This document shows positions 1 to 6,618 of a DNA stretch of 9,860 nt, in pieces; positions within the stretch are counted from its first letter, which is position 1; each line of letters starts with the position of its first letter. Source of the DNA: Cyclobacteriaceae bacterium. Lineage in GTDB: Bacteria; Bacteroidota; Bacteroidia; Cytophagales; Cyclobacteriaceae. The stretch covers positions 1 through 9,860 of the forward strand of contig JANQPK010000112.1 of assembly GCA_028289505.1 (NCBI GenBank), written 5' to 3'. The notes below the pieces were generated by a model, which was given only the letters and a program-made list of their open reading frames with translations, had not been told where the DNA came from and searched no databases. Made by a program: the position numbers and the translations under genes.

Positions 1-573
1 TTGCCTGATACCCTGAGTGTGATAGAAATAGATTCAATACTGAAATCAATAGATCACTCTACTCCAGAGGGGGCAAGAAATCGTGCCATTATAGAGACCT
101 TGTATAGCTCAGGACTTCGAGTAAGTGAACTACTATCTCTCAGGTTGTCCGATTTACATGCTGATGTTGGGTTCCTGCGGGTACGCGGGAAAGGTAATAA
201 GGAACGACTGGTGCCTATAGGTGCATCTGCATTGAAGTACTTAGACATTTACATTTCGCAAGTCCGTGTACGCGTACCAGTGAAACCGGGAAGCGAGACT
301 GTAATATTTTTGAATAGGAGGGGAACTGGGCTTTCCAGGGTGTCTGTATTTAACATAGTTAAGGACCTGGTTTCTAGCGCCGGACTACAGAAATCCATTA
401 GTCCTCACACTTTTCGGCATAGCTTCGCAACGCATTTGTTGGAAGGAGGAGCTGATCTGAGAGCGGTTCAGCAAATGCTTGGTCACGAGTCCATTACAAC
501 TACTGAAATTTATACCCACCTGGATCGAGACTATTTGCGGCAGGTAATCACTGAGTTCCATCCAAGAAGCTAA
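1..573 (+). CDS. xerD: Site-specific tyrosine recombinase XerD, C-terminal part (cut by the left edge)
   Basis: This is the catalytic domain of a Xer tyrosine recombinase, which with a partner recombinase resolves chromosome dimers at dif. All active-site residues are visible in the 190 residues present: Arg40 (in SGLRVSE), Lys64 (in GKGNKER), His136 and Arg139 (in PHTFRHSF), His162 (in LGHES) and the nucleophile Tyr171 (in IYTHLD). The TTG at base 1 is probably an internal leucine: LPDTLS matches the linker that normally joins the N-terminal SAM-like core-binding domain to the catalytic domain. About 110 residues should therefore lie left of the window. The ending HPRS resembles the XerD C-terminus more than XerC. 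The stop codon touches a hairpin terminator. XerC or another paralogue cannot be fully excluded without the N-terminus. Confidence 0.94.
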   Translation: MPDTLSVIEIDSILKSIDHSTPEGARNRAIIETLYSSGLRVSELLSLRLSDLHADVGFLRVRGKGNKERLVPIGASALKYLDIYISQVRVRVPVKPGSETVIFLNRRGTGLSRVSVFNIVKDLVSSAGLQKSISPHTFRHSFATHLLEGGADLRAVQQMLGHESITTTEIYTHLDRDYLRQVITEFHPRS

Positions 574-599
574 AAAAAAGCCGCACCTAACGATGCGAC
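572..599 (-). terminator. Rho-independent terminator for the leftward transcript, possibly bidirectional
   Basis: On the minus strand, GTCGCA (599-594) and TGCGGC (585-580) form a six-pair stem (one G-U) around an eight-base loop, followed directly by eight T (579-572). This is a textbook intrinsic terminator for transcription coming from the right. On the plus strand the same bases form a nine-position stem (577-585 with 594-602) with one C-A mismatch and only a weak T-rich tail, so it may also end xerD, whose stop codon overlaps it. The polarity matters: the better terminator faces leftward, 28 bases after the stop of the small ORF at 628-732. Confidence 0.7.
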
Positions 600-627
600 T
601 TTATATTCATACACCTGTCTAACCATA

Positions 628-732
628 CTAAAGGCGATCAAATAGTTGATCTACATATCTTGAGATCACATACACTATCCCTATTGTCACCAAAGAACAT
701 CCAATAAACAAACCTAAAAATACTCCTAACAT
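628..732 (-). CDS. Possible 34-residue single-pass membrane protein
   Basis: An ATG at 732-730 opens 34 codons ending in TAG at 628-630. The peptide begins MLGVFLGLFIGC. Residues 2-24 are almost entirely hydrophobic, enough for one transmembrane helix, followed by a short charged tail (SRY, VDQ, ending DRL) with two Arg and two Asp. Arg after the helix suggests the C-terminus faces the cytoplasm. An in-frame TAA lies six codons upstream, so no longer form exists. AAGG sits a few bases before the ATG, and a strong leftward terminator follows 28 bases after the stop. It lies 155 bases downstream of the HhH-barrel gene with no terminator seen between, so it could be the last gene of that unit or have its own promoter; TTG (795-793), 18 bases, then TATTTTAT (774-767) is a weak candidate. 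I recognise no family. Cys12 is not in a convincing lipobox. Confidence 0.5.
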   Translation of the reverse strand: MLGVFLGLFIGCSLVTIGIVYVISRYVDQLFDRL

Positions 733-746
733 AGCCTTAGTAATTT

Positions 747-777
747 GTTAAACCTTAACGAATATCATAAAATATTC
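747..777. repeat. Two abutting inverted repeats upstream of the small membrane-protein ORF
   Basis: GTTAA-ACC-TTAAC (747-759) is directly followed by GAATAT-CATAAA-ATATTC (760-777). Both have perfect arms, of five and six bases. They end 15 bases before the ATG at 732 on the minus strand, so they could be operator sites or leader hairpins for that ORF. The sequence is AT-rich and short perfect repeats arise easily in it, so function is unproven. Confidence 0.35.
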
Positions 778-887
778 TACAACTACCCATCGCAATTCTT
801 TAGGACTCTGGCATGTGTAAGGTTTTGACCCTGTGGAACATCATTCAGCTCATTTGTATCGAAATAGTATCATGTATTATGTAAATA

Positions 888-2936
888 TTACAATTTATAT
901 CGAATTTGTAAGCTCAAATCTGTTCTTTTAGGGCCTAAAGTAGTATCTGGTCCACTTCCTTGTTGTTTCCTGTAGCGTTGATTGGTTTGGGCTATTTTAA
1001 GCCAGAAATCTAGATTTGGAACTAGTTTCAATTGTATTTGGCAAAACCATCGGGTTCCCACTCCATAGAAAAATGGTATAGTCAAACTGCGAGGAAGGTC
1101 CTTTTCAAAAATATACTGTCTGTTTTCATAGTCATCTGTGCTGAAATGAGCCAAACTAAGGGTGATCTTTAGAGATTTTCCGGCATAACTTACCTGGTTA
1201 CTGGCAATAGCGCCGCTAGACTGGGTACTGGATTTTTGAAATGCGCTATATTGAATTCTGGATTGAACAGAGATATTACTGGCATTCTTCCAGCTGCCAC
1301 GAAGGCCAAAAAAGTGTTTATTGGCCTCAGTAGTATTATGAGTGAGTTTACTGTTATCCGGATCTTCATTAACCAGTTTATTTCTATTTCGCCAATAAAA
1401 ATCGATGTATCCAGTTTTATTGGGTATGAACTGTACTCTTATTAATCGTTCATACCCATGGTTGGTTACATCTGAGGAAAATGTTGGGAAGGGTAGTCTG
1501 TATAGGTCCATGGAAGCGCCGATGGACCATTTGACCGATGGGGTGTATTGTAGACCCCAGTAAATTCCTTGTTCATTATTATTACCTGATACCATACCAT
1601 ATGCATTGCTCGATATTCCGTGATAGTGTGCTTGATAACTCCTTGCTAATAAGGTCAGGGAGATCTTGTGGGATAGTCCTGCGGTTAACCCGGCAATTGC
1701 TGCCCATGCTTTATTGTATGCGAAAGCTACTTGACTGAAGAAATTAAAATTGTGATACTGGTACTCCATACCAGCACTGTAATTGATATTTCTTTTGCCA
1801 GTAAATGTTGAGGAATTGTGCCTAGCAGGAGTAGGAATCAAAGGAATTCCCAGGTTGCTGACTACGGTTGAAATGGAGCCGGTTAAGTTTCGATACCATA
1901 TTTTTCGGATGTGTACACCCAACAGCCATTCTGGTAATTGCATTCTTCTCTGAGTTTCTAAGACTGTTCTGTGAAGACCAGTTTTTATAATAGATGGTAC
2001 TCTTTCAGGTAGTGCCACATTGGAATCTGCTTCCAGGATTTGTGCGTCTAACTTGCGATAGGAAATTATTGGGCTTATAGTAAGGCTCCCTACATTAAGC
2101 TCCAATCCCAGGCCACGAAAGTAGTTGTATTCACGGGTTCCTGAATGCGGAATAATACCGAGATGAACTTTTCTAGGTCCTGTAATCACCTGCTTTCGGA
2201 AAGAAATTCCAGAGCCTAAAACCAATCCTTGGTCCCATTGAACTCTGAAGTCACCAAACAGCAATTTCTTTACAGGCCCTTTATTCTCTAACCCGATAAA
2301 TGCAGAAAGATGGTCTGCTCCATAGACTCCTTTTACAGGTTCCCATTTAAAAATTTCACCGGGATCTTTCTCAGCGGTAACGCCAATGTCAATTTTTCCT
2401 TTCTGTCGATATCGAAACCGACTCAACCAGTAGATAGGGGAGCCGATAAATGATGACCTTTGCATAGGTTGAAAGCCTTTTGCGAGGGGAAACCTTCTTT
2501 TGATTCTAAACAGAAACGATACTCCCCCATCTTGTCTTATGCTCTCAATCGCATTTCTAGGGTCATAGTAATCACTGGACTCAGGAACTTTAACCAATGA
2601 TTCAGTCACCCGTATGGTTGCGAGGTCCCATCCTGGAACTGCCTGTAACTCATAAACGCTAACCAAAGGTCCAAGGTGATGAATGTAATCTAGTAGATTA
2701 TGAATCTGTTGGGGGGTAAGCCATGGAATTCTCTCTAGATCCGCTTTTGAAGCCTTGTTAAGGTTCTTGATCACTAATGTTTCCATCAAATATTGATCAG
2801 GCATTTCTATACCTGACAAAGACTCTTTGGTTTCAGCAGACATTTGCTCCACAAATTCCTCTATAAAGTCAACACTTTGTGCTTTGAGATAAACACTAAA
2901 TACCATCAATATCTTGATGCAAATCCTTAGTCTCAA
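888..2936 (-). CDS. Outer-membrane beta-barrel protein with N-terminal ComEA-like helix-hairpin-helix module
   Basis: The product has 682 residues. Residues 1-19 form a signal peptide (basic start, hydrophobic core, cleavage expected at KA-QS). Residues 57-119 align by eye with the ComEA double helix-hairpin-helix fold: NLNKASKADLERIP, then LLDYIHHLGPLVSVYELQAV and PGWD. The first hairpin reads PWLTP and the second PGWDL, where ComEA has glycine-rich GIG turns, so DNA contact may be weakened or lost. From about residue 130 the protein has alternating polar and aromatic strands and ends DLSLQIRYKL, typical of an outer-membrane barrel. The start is TTG (2936-2934), overlapping the preceding gene's TGA by four bases. 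The internal ATG at 2906 would remove the basic n-region, so TTG is preferred. Such proteins are usually annotated only as HhH-domain proteins in Bacteroidota. DNA uptake is possible but unproven. Confidence 0.82.
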   Translation of the reverse strand: MRLRICIKILMVFSVYLKAQSVDFIEEFVEQMSAETKESLSGIEMPDQYLMETLVIKNLNKASKADLERIPWLTPQQIHNLLDYIHHLGPLVSVYELQAVPGWDLATIRVTESLVKVPESSDYYDPRNAIESIRQDGGVSFLFRIKRRFPLAKGFQPMQRSSFIGSPIYWLSRFRYRQKGKIDIGVTAEKDPGEIFKWEPVKGVYGADHLSAFIGLENKGPVKKLLFGDFRVQWDQGLVLGSGISFRKQVITGPRKVHLGIIPHSGTREYNYFRGLGLELNVGSLTISPIISYRKLDAQILEADSNVALPERVPSIIKTGLHRTVLETQRRMQLPEWLLGVHIRKIWYRNLTGSISTVVSNLGIPLIPTPARHNSSTFTGKRNINYSAGMEYQYHNFNFFSQVAFAYNKAWAAIAGLTAGLSHKISLTLLARSYQAHYHGISSNAYGMVSGNNNEQGIYWGLQYTPSVKWSIGASMDLYRLPFPTFSSDVTNHGYERLIRVQFIPNKTGYIDFYWRNRNKLVNEDPDNSKLTHNTTEANKHFFGLRGSWKNASNISVQSRIQYSAFQKSSTQSSGAIASNQVSYAGKSLKITLSLAHFSTDDYENRQYIFEKDLPRSLTIPFFYGVGTRWFCQIQLKLVPNLDFWLKIAQTNQRYRKQQGSGPDTTLGPKRTDLSLQIRYKL

Positions 2937-3724
2937 GGCCAGGAAACGGTTAATCCAGCTTGCTGGGTGATGCCCAGATAAGGATGAAGGTCTAATGCAT
3001 AATCTGCCTCGATGCGATCGAATTTAAATCCAAACCCGAAGTACCCTCTTCTGGCATCAGATATAAATCCAGTTCTGGTATGGAACTTCGCTTTCACGAT
3101 ATATTCAATTCCCATCCTAAACTGCCACTTGCTCCCCAGTTCCTGGCCAAACTCAATCATAGTTGCTAGCTTTTCTGAGGCCTTGTATTTAAGACCTGCA
3201 AACCAAGCTACCGGCAGCATTTCTTGACTCAGTTTGCTTTGGGTCAGGTTACTAAGATATATCCCAGCTTGTAGGTGTTTATCTAGTTTTAGCTGGATAC
3301 CACCGTCAAGACTCACGGCATTCATTGGTTTAAACCCTGAGATTGATAAGCTCCAGTACTTGATGCGTAAGCCAAAATCGTACCCTCTGGATGAAATTGC
3401 GGTATTCAGTCCAACCTGTTGGTGTAGAAAATCGAGGGTACCGCTTCGATAATAAGTAATCCCAATAGACGGCTTATATGGAATGTTAAGACCTATGGCC
3501 AAAGCCTGAATGTCAGATTGGCTAAAGGGCAACTGATATCCAGCTATTATACTGATTTCTTCAGAGACCGCCAGTCCTGCCATATTTCGGAATGCTGACC
3601 AACTTGATTGATCAGTGGCAAAGAAGGGGCCATCACCAAATATGGGTTGATCTATTTCAGGACTTTGACCATAAAGTCTGACTCCTGAAGCGATAATTGC
3701 ACACCAAAAGATATGTTTAAGCAT
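2933..3724 (-). CDS. Small outer-membrane beta-barrel protein, PorV/UPF0164-like
   Basis: The product has 263 residues. A signal peptide covers residues 1-19 with cleavage expected at LYG-QS. After it comes SSWSAFRNMAGLA, which resembles the SAFxNPAGLA segment near the start of PorV/PorQ/UPF0164-type barrels (related to FadL). The rest is a run of amphipathic strands rich in Gly, Tyr and Phe with short turns, closing with a HPYLGITQQAGLTVSW-type final strand, as in that group. No type IX secretion C-terminal domain is seen, and it lacks the PorP/SprF pattern. It starts at an ATG 58 bases after the preceding gene, behind a short hairpin, and its TGA overlaps the start of the HhH-barrel gene by four bases, suggesting translational coupling and a shared role. 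The barrel call is fairly secure; the family name is tentative and the substrate unknown. Confidence 0.65.
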   Translation of the reverse strand: MLKHIFWCAIIASGVRLYGQSPEIDQPIFGDGPFFATDQSSWSAFRNMAGLAVSEEISIIAGYQLPFSQSDIQALAIGLNIPYKPSIGITYYRSGTLDFLHQQVGLNTAISSRGYDFGLRIKYWSLSISGFKPMNAVSLDGGIQLKLDKHLQAGIYLSNLTQSKLSQEMLPVAWFAGLKYKASEKLATMIEFGQELGSKWQFRMGIEYIVKAKFHTRTGFISDARRGYFGFGFKFDRIEADYALDLHPYLGITQQAGLTVSWP

Positions 3725-3725
3725 A

Positions 3726-3740
3726 ACCCCAATATGGGGT
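3726..3740 (-). repeat. Short GC-rich hairpin directly upstream of the PorV-like start codon
   Basis: ACCCCA (3726-3731) and TGGGGT (3735-3740) are perfect inverted arms separated by three bases. The hairpin ends one base before the ATG at 3724-3722, so in mRNA it would cover the ribosome-docking region. There is no T-run, so it is not a terminator. It may tune translation of the second gene of the unit or bind a regulator; the symmetry could also be chance. Confidence 0.4.
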
Positions 3741-3782
3741 GCAGCGGTATTAAAAAACGAGACTGATTATTATTTGTAGAGG

Positions 3783-4664
3783 CTAGAATCGGATATTCAG
3801 CACGCTAGTACCTGGATCAACATCTCTTTCGGTAGAATTCCCCTGGTAGGAATATCGGATAGTCCGGTGTTCCGGATCACCTGGAACCGTTATGGTGTAA
3901 CGACCACCAGAGTCAGAACTGGTGCTGATATCAGTACCCTGAACAGAAACACTTACACCTGCCAGGGGAGTGCCATCGGACAGAGCATATATTCTTCCAC
4001 TAATAGTTTCTTCAACAAAAAACTCTTCGGTGATCACCTGAGCTGACTTTCTTTCCTTACTACGGCTTTTGTTTACAATGGCATTGTAATCTTCTGGACT
4101 AACCTCTTCCAGTACACCAATCAGATCCTCTTTCTTATGGTTTTTCGGAGTAGGTATCTCTTCCACAGTCTGCAAATGGTTTTCTACATTTTCCGAGAGT
4201 GGTTCAGGATCGACTGCCGTATTTGAAGCACCCTTAGCATTACTCGCTTGAGACCTGTTTTCTGACCGATTTTGGGGACGAGTTGTGCTCTTTTCAGTAG
4301 CAACCGGAGTAATAGAGTTTTCGGTATTGCTACGGGAAGGCGGTTCTACGCTGGTTTGACTCCTGGAGTTATTCTCTATGGCATTTAGACTGTCCAGCGT
4401 TTCTTGTGATACAATTTTGGTACCTTTTTTAAGGAATTCCTCATACTCCTTTTCGAAATCAGTAATAGATGGTTCAGCCCGGCGTTGTTCCTGGACTAAT
4501 ACAGGCTCGTATGTGGACCTAGTAGAGGTTGACTCAAAATACAACAGTGCAGCCATCATTACCCCAAACATGGAAAATGCCGCGATCTTGGCTGGTGTCC
4601 ATTTCCAAACCGTCTTTTTAGCGGAATATGACATTCCGGAACCTAAACCAGACAACCTCTTCAT
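3783..4664 (-). CDS. Inner-membrane protein with disordered periplasmic linker and carboxypeptidase-regulatory-like domain
   Basis: The product has 293 residues. A basic N-terminus (residues 1-23) precedes one transmembrane helix at about 24-42 (AKIAAFSMFGVMMAALLYF) with no cleavage site, so the protein should be anchored with its bulk in the periplasm. Residues 44-215 are rich in Ser, Asn, Thr, Glu and Arg and look disordered, apart from a charged, probably helical stretch at 67-95. Residues 218-293 form a carboxypeptidase-regulatory-like beta-sandwich: ISGRIYALSDGTPLAGVSV, then GTD, then SDSGGRYTITV. In this phylum that domain also sits at the N-terminus of TonB-dependent receptors and on other envelope proteins. 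No TonB C-terminal domain or protease motif is present. It is first of three same-strand genes with two outer-membrane barrels downstream. The domain is clear; the function is unknown. Met11 is an alternative start. Confidence 0.75.
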   Translation of the reverse strand: MKRLSGLGSGMSYSAKKTVWKWTPAKIAAFSMFGVMMAALLYFESTSTRSTYEPVLVQEQRRAEPSITDFEKEYEEFLKKGTKIVSQETLDSLNAIENNSRSQTSVEPPSRSNTENSITPVATEKSTTRPQNRSENRSQASNAKGASNTAVDPEPLSENVENHLQTVEEIPTPKNHKKEDLIGVLEEVSPEDYNAIVNKSRSKERKSAQVITEEFFVEETISGRIYALSDGTPLAGVSVSVQGTDISTSSDSGGRYTITVPGDPEHRTIRYSYQGNSTERDVDPGTSVLNIRF

Positions 4665-4717
4665 TAAGTTTTATTAAAAGAATCACAAGTATACCCGGAT
4701 ATTATTGTGAATCTCAT
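4664..4717 (-). CDS. Possible 17-residue upstream ORF coupled to the linker-domain protein
   Basis: An ATG at 4717-4715 opens 17 codons (MRFTIISGYT, then CDSFNKT) ending in TAA at 4666-4664. The last A of that stop is the first base of the ATG of the 293-residue gene (TAATG). Such overlaps often mean translational coupling, so this may be a leader peptide. The peptide has no recognisable domain or attenuator-like codon run, and an ORF of this size can arise by chance. Confidence 0.2.
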   Translation of the reverse strand: MRFTIISGYTCDSFNKT

Positions 4718-5054
4718 GCAAAAAATCAGTAATCGTTAGAAGCAACTATAGTTTTTGACCACAAACAATATGAGAATTGCACATTTCCTATATTGCTACA
4801 GTATTCCCAGGACGTAATTATTCCTGATATAGTTCCTTATTTTAATATACATTTTATTGGACGGAAGTAACCCTTAGATTCAAGGAAATTTTATTGAAAA
4901 TCTTGAAAAATTACACTGTTAACTGTTTTGGTCCATTTTGACCTAGTAGTTTGCACTGATTAAGCCAAACTGTCTTGTAAGAACTAAGATTCGCGTTCAT
5001 CAATCAATTTGACCAGTTGAAAACCCAAAACAGGACATATCTAATTTCGAGCAA
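4665..5054. other. 390-base intergenic stretch without a recognised gene
   Basis: The stretch is AT-rich. It separates the BamA-like gene from the three-gene envelope unit, both on the minus strand. Apart from the 17-codon upstream ORF at its left end I see no coding frame worth calling; the longest other one is a 29-codon minus frame near 4914-5000 with no supporting signal. No hairpin with a T-run follows the BamA-like stop. Boxes near 4686-4693 (TATACTTG on the minus strand) and 4743-4750 (TATAGTTG) resemble the Bacteroidota -7 box TAnnTTTG, but neither has a TTG at the usual distance. The promoter of the downstream unit must lie here or further upstream. An undetected small RNA cannot be excluded. 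Confidence 0.5.
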
Positions 5055-6506
5055 TTAAATGTCGGCACGAACATTTAAAAAGAAACCAGTGTCTCCACGG
5101 TCATTAATGGAATACTCCAGCCTTAATACTAAATCATAGTAGGTCACAATATCCAATCCAAGACCTCCTCCAAATAAATACCTATTGGAAAGTGCAGTGT
5201 TTTCAGGATCCGTAAACTCGTTATCCACATAGCCAGAGTCGAAGAAGGTTTTTAGATACACTGCTATCGGGATGGTTTGAAATTGAGGCACAGGAATACT
5301 TTTAATTCTCTGTTGCTTAGAGAACAGTAGTTTTTTAAAGGTGATTTTATGAATGAGGTAGTTTTGACCCTCAACCACATAAAGATCGTATCCTCGTATA
5401 TCATCCGGCTGATAGCCAATGGCAGCAGTATTATTGTACGCCTGGCGTTTAGGGAAACTAGCAACACCGGTGATGCGACTGCTTAAGAAAAAGTTTTTCT
5501 CCAGTGGGAAGAATTGGGAATAACTGGCTCGCATGCTAAAACGGTTCAGATCATCAAAGATACCCAATCCGTTTTTCTCTGCTCTTACCGAAATAAAGTG
5601 ACCATTTAAAGGGTAAGCAATATAATCTCGCAGGTCCCTAGTGAAAAGGTAACTTAAGGTGAAGTAGCGTTGAGAGGTTTTGCCTTCAAGGAAATAGTTG
5701 GGGTTGAGTAAAGCTATAGTATCATTAATGCTATTATGGTTAAACCCTAAAGTAAAAAAGTGACGGTTGTAGAAAGAATATCTGTGAGTCCAGGTTAGGT
5801 TGGTGGCATATGATTTCCTGAGGATTTCTTCGGACTCCAAAAATGCTTGTTTGTTTTCAATAGAACGGTAGGCCAAATTCTTTTCATCTCGGTACGAAAA
5901 ATCAAACGCCAAACCGTTTCTTTGTTTTCGGTCAAAAAAAGGAATGATGTAATTGAGCGCGAATCTCTTGGTGAATCCAAATTGAGCAAGAAACCTCACC
6001 GTTTCCCGTCTACCTCGAAAGTTGTATTGTGTCAGTCGGAGCCCATAGTTCACCCTTGATAGGTCTCTGCCCTGATTAGCCCACCATTCATTAAAACTGC
6101 GATCGGCAAGTCTAAAAATCGGTGAAGGGAAGAAATACCATCTCTCTTTTACCTGGATCACCAGATCCACCACGGTATCTGAGCGATCTACTGTTTGCAT
6201 ATTGACTTCAAGGAACAACTGAGTATTGATCAGCTTCTCTTTGTCTTTCTGAATTATTATAGGAAGATCGTTTTTTGAAAAGGAGGTTCCGGGCTTTAGA
6301 GTGAGCTCCCGTAAAATGATTCTTTCTTTAGTTTTTCGATTTCCAGTGATAAAAACATTACCTATTTGAATTTGTTGGGACTGACTGGAATCGATCTCGG
6401 TTTGATCCGATTTTGCAAATACCCTTTCTTTGGTAGCATGCTGGGCATTCAATAGCCCGACGCTCACCCCATAAAAAAGCGTAAAAAGTAATCTAAAATA
6501 GTACAA
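5055..6506 (-). CDS. BamA/TamA-family (Omp85) outer-membrane protein with one POTRA domain
   Basis: The product has 483 residues. Residues 1-21 form a signal peptide with cleavage expected at LNA-QH. Residues 46-123 make one POTRA domain (IQIGNVFITGNRKTKERIIL through VQVK-type strand to KERW). Residues 124-483 form the 16-strand Omp85 barrel. The conserved loop-6 motif of the family (VRGF/Y) appears as IRGY at 370-373, and the final strands (RYLFGGGLGLDI, then GFFLNVRADI) are typical. True BamA has five POTRA domains and about 800 residues, so this is a short paralogue, perhaps exporting or inserting a specific partner. The start is TTG (6506-6504): the in-frame stop lies close upstream with no ATG between, and TTG gives an intact signal peptide. 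It is divergent from yidD. A BamA/TamA role is inferred from the fold; the client is unknown. Confidence 0.87.
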   Translation of the reverse strand: MYYFRLLFTLFYGVSVGLLNAQHATKERVFAKSDQTEIDSSQSQQIQIGNVFITGNRKTKERIILRELTLKPGTSFSKNDLPIIIQKDKEKLINTQLFLEVNMQTVDRSDTVVDLVIQVKERWYFFPSPIFRLADRSFNEWWANQGRDLSRVNYGLRLTQYNFRGRRETVRFLAQFGFTKRFALNYIIPFFDRKQRNGLAFDFSYRDEKNLAYRSIENKQAFLESEEILRKSYATNLTWTHRYSFYNRHFFTLGFNHNSINDTIALLNPNYFLEGKTSQRYFTLSYLFTRDLRDYIAYPLNGHFISVRAEKNGLGIFDDLNRFSMRASYSQFFPLEKNFFLSSRITGVASFPKRQAYNNTAAIGYQPDDIRGYDLYVVEGQNYLIHKITFKKLLFSKQQRIKSIPVPQFQTIPIAVYLKTFFDSGYVDNEFTDPENTALSNRYLFGGGLGLDIVTYYDLVLRLEYSINDRGDTGFFLNVRADI

Positions 6507-6531
6507 TTGCTCGGGATCAGACCGGTTTGTT

Positions 6532-6561
6532 TAAAGCTAGTGTTAATTTAAGTTGCTACAA
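6532..6561 (-). promoter_or_regulatory. Candidate Bacteroidota-type promoter for the BamA-like gene
   Basis: On the minus strand TTG (6561-6559) is followed after exactly 19 bases by TAGCTTTA (6539-6532), which matches the phylum's -33 TTG and -7 TAnnTTTG pattern at all fixed positions but the last. Transcription would start near 6525, leaving a leader of about 18 bases before the TTG start at 6506. The spacing and location are good; one mismatch and a permissive consensus keep confidence moderate. Confidence 0.4.
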
Positions 6562-6618
6562 GTTGAAAAGGTTTCCAAAACTCACATAAAACCGGAAATA
6601 CCCATTTTATATAGTACT

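Noticed and set aside
628..732. Reading the small ORF as a lipoprotein because of FIGC at residues 9-12
   Set aside because: There is no basic N-terminus and no Leu at -3, and the hydrophobic stretch continues past the cysteine, which fits a plain transmembrane helix better.
881..895. TGTAA/TTACA inverted repeat overlapping the HhH-barrel stop codon as a terminator
   Set aside because: The stem is only five AT-rich pairs with no T-run after it on the minus strand.
3783..4664. Calling the linker-domain protein a TonB or an anti-sigma factor
   Set aside because: The anchor-linker layout resembles both, but there is no TonB C-terminal domain, no cytoplasmic anti-sigma domain (only about 23 residues precede the helix) and no sigma factor gene nearby.
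4753..5014. Three plus-strand copies of TTTGACC (near 4754, 4937 and 5008) and a GGTC/GACC dyad at 4930-4943
   Set aside because: The same word occurs elsewhere, including inside genes (near 5364 and 7519) and near 814. Spacing is irregular, so it looks like a common word rather than a regulon site.
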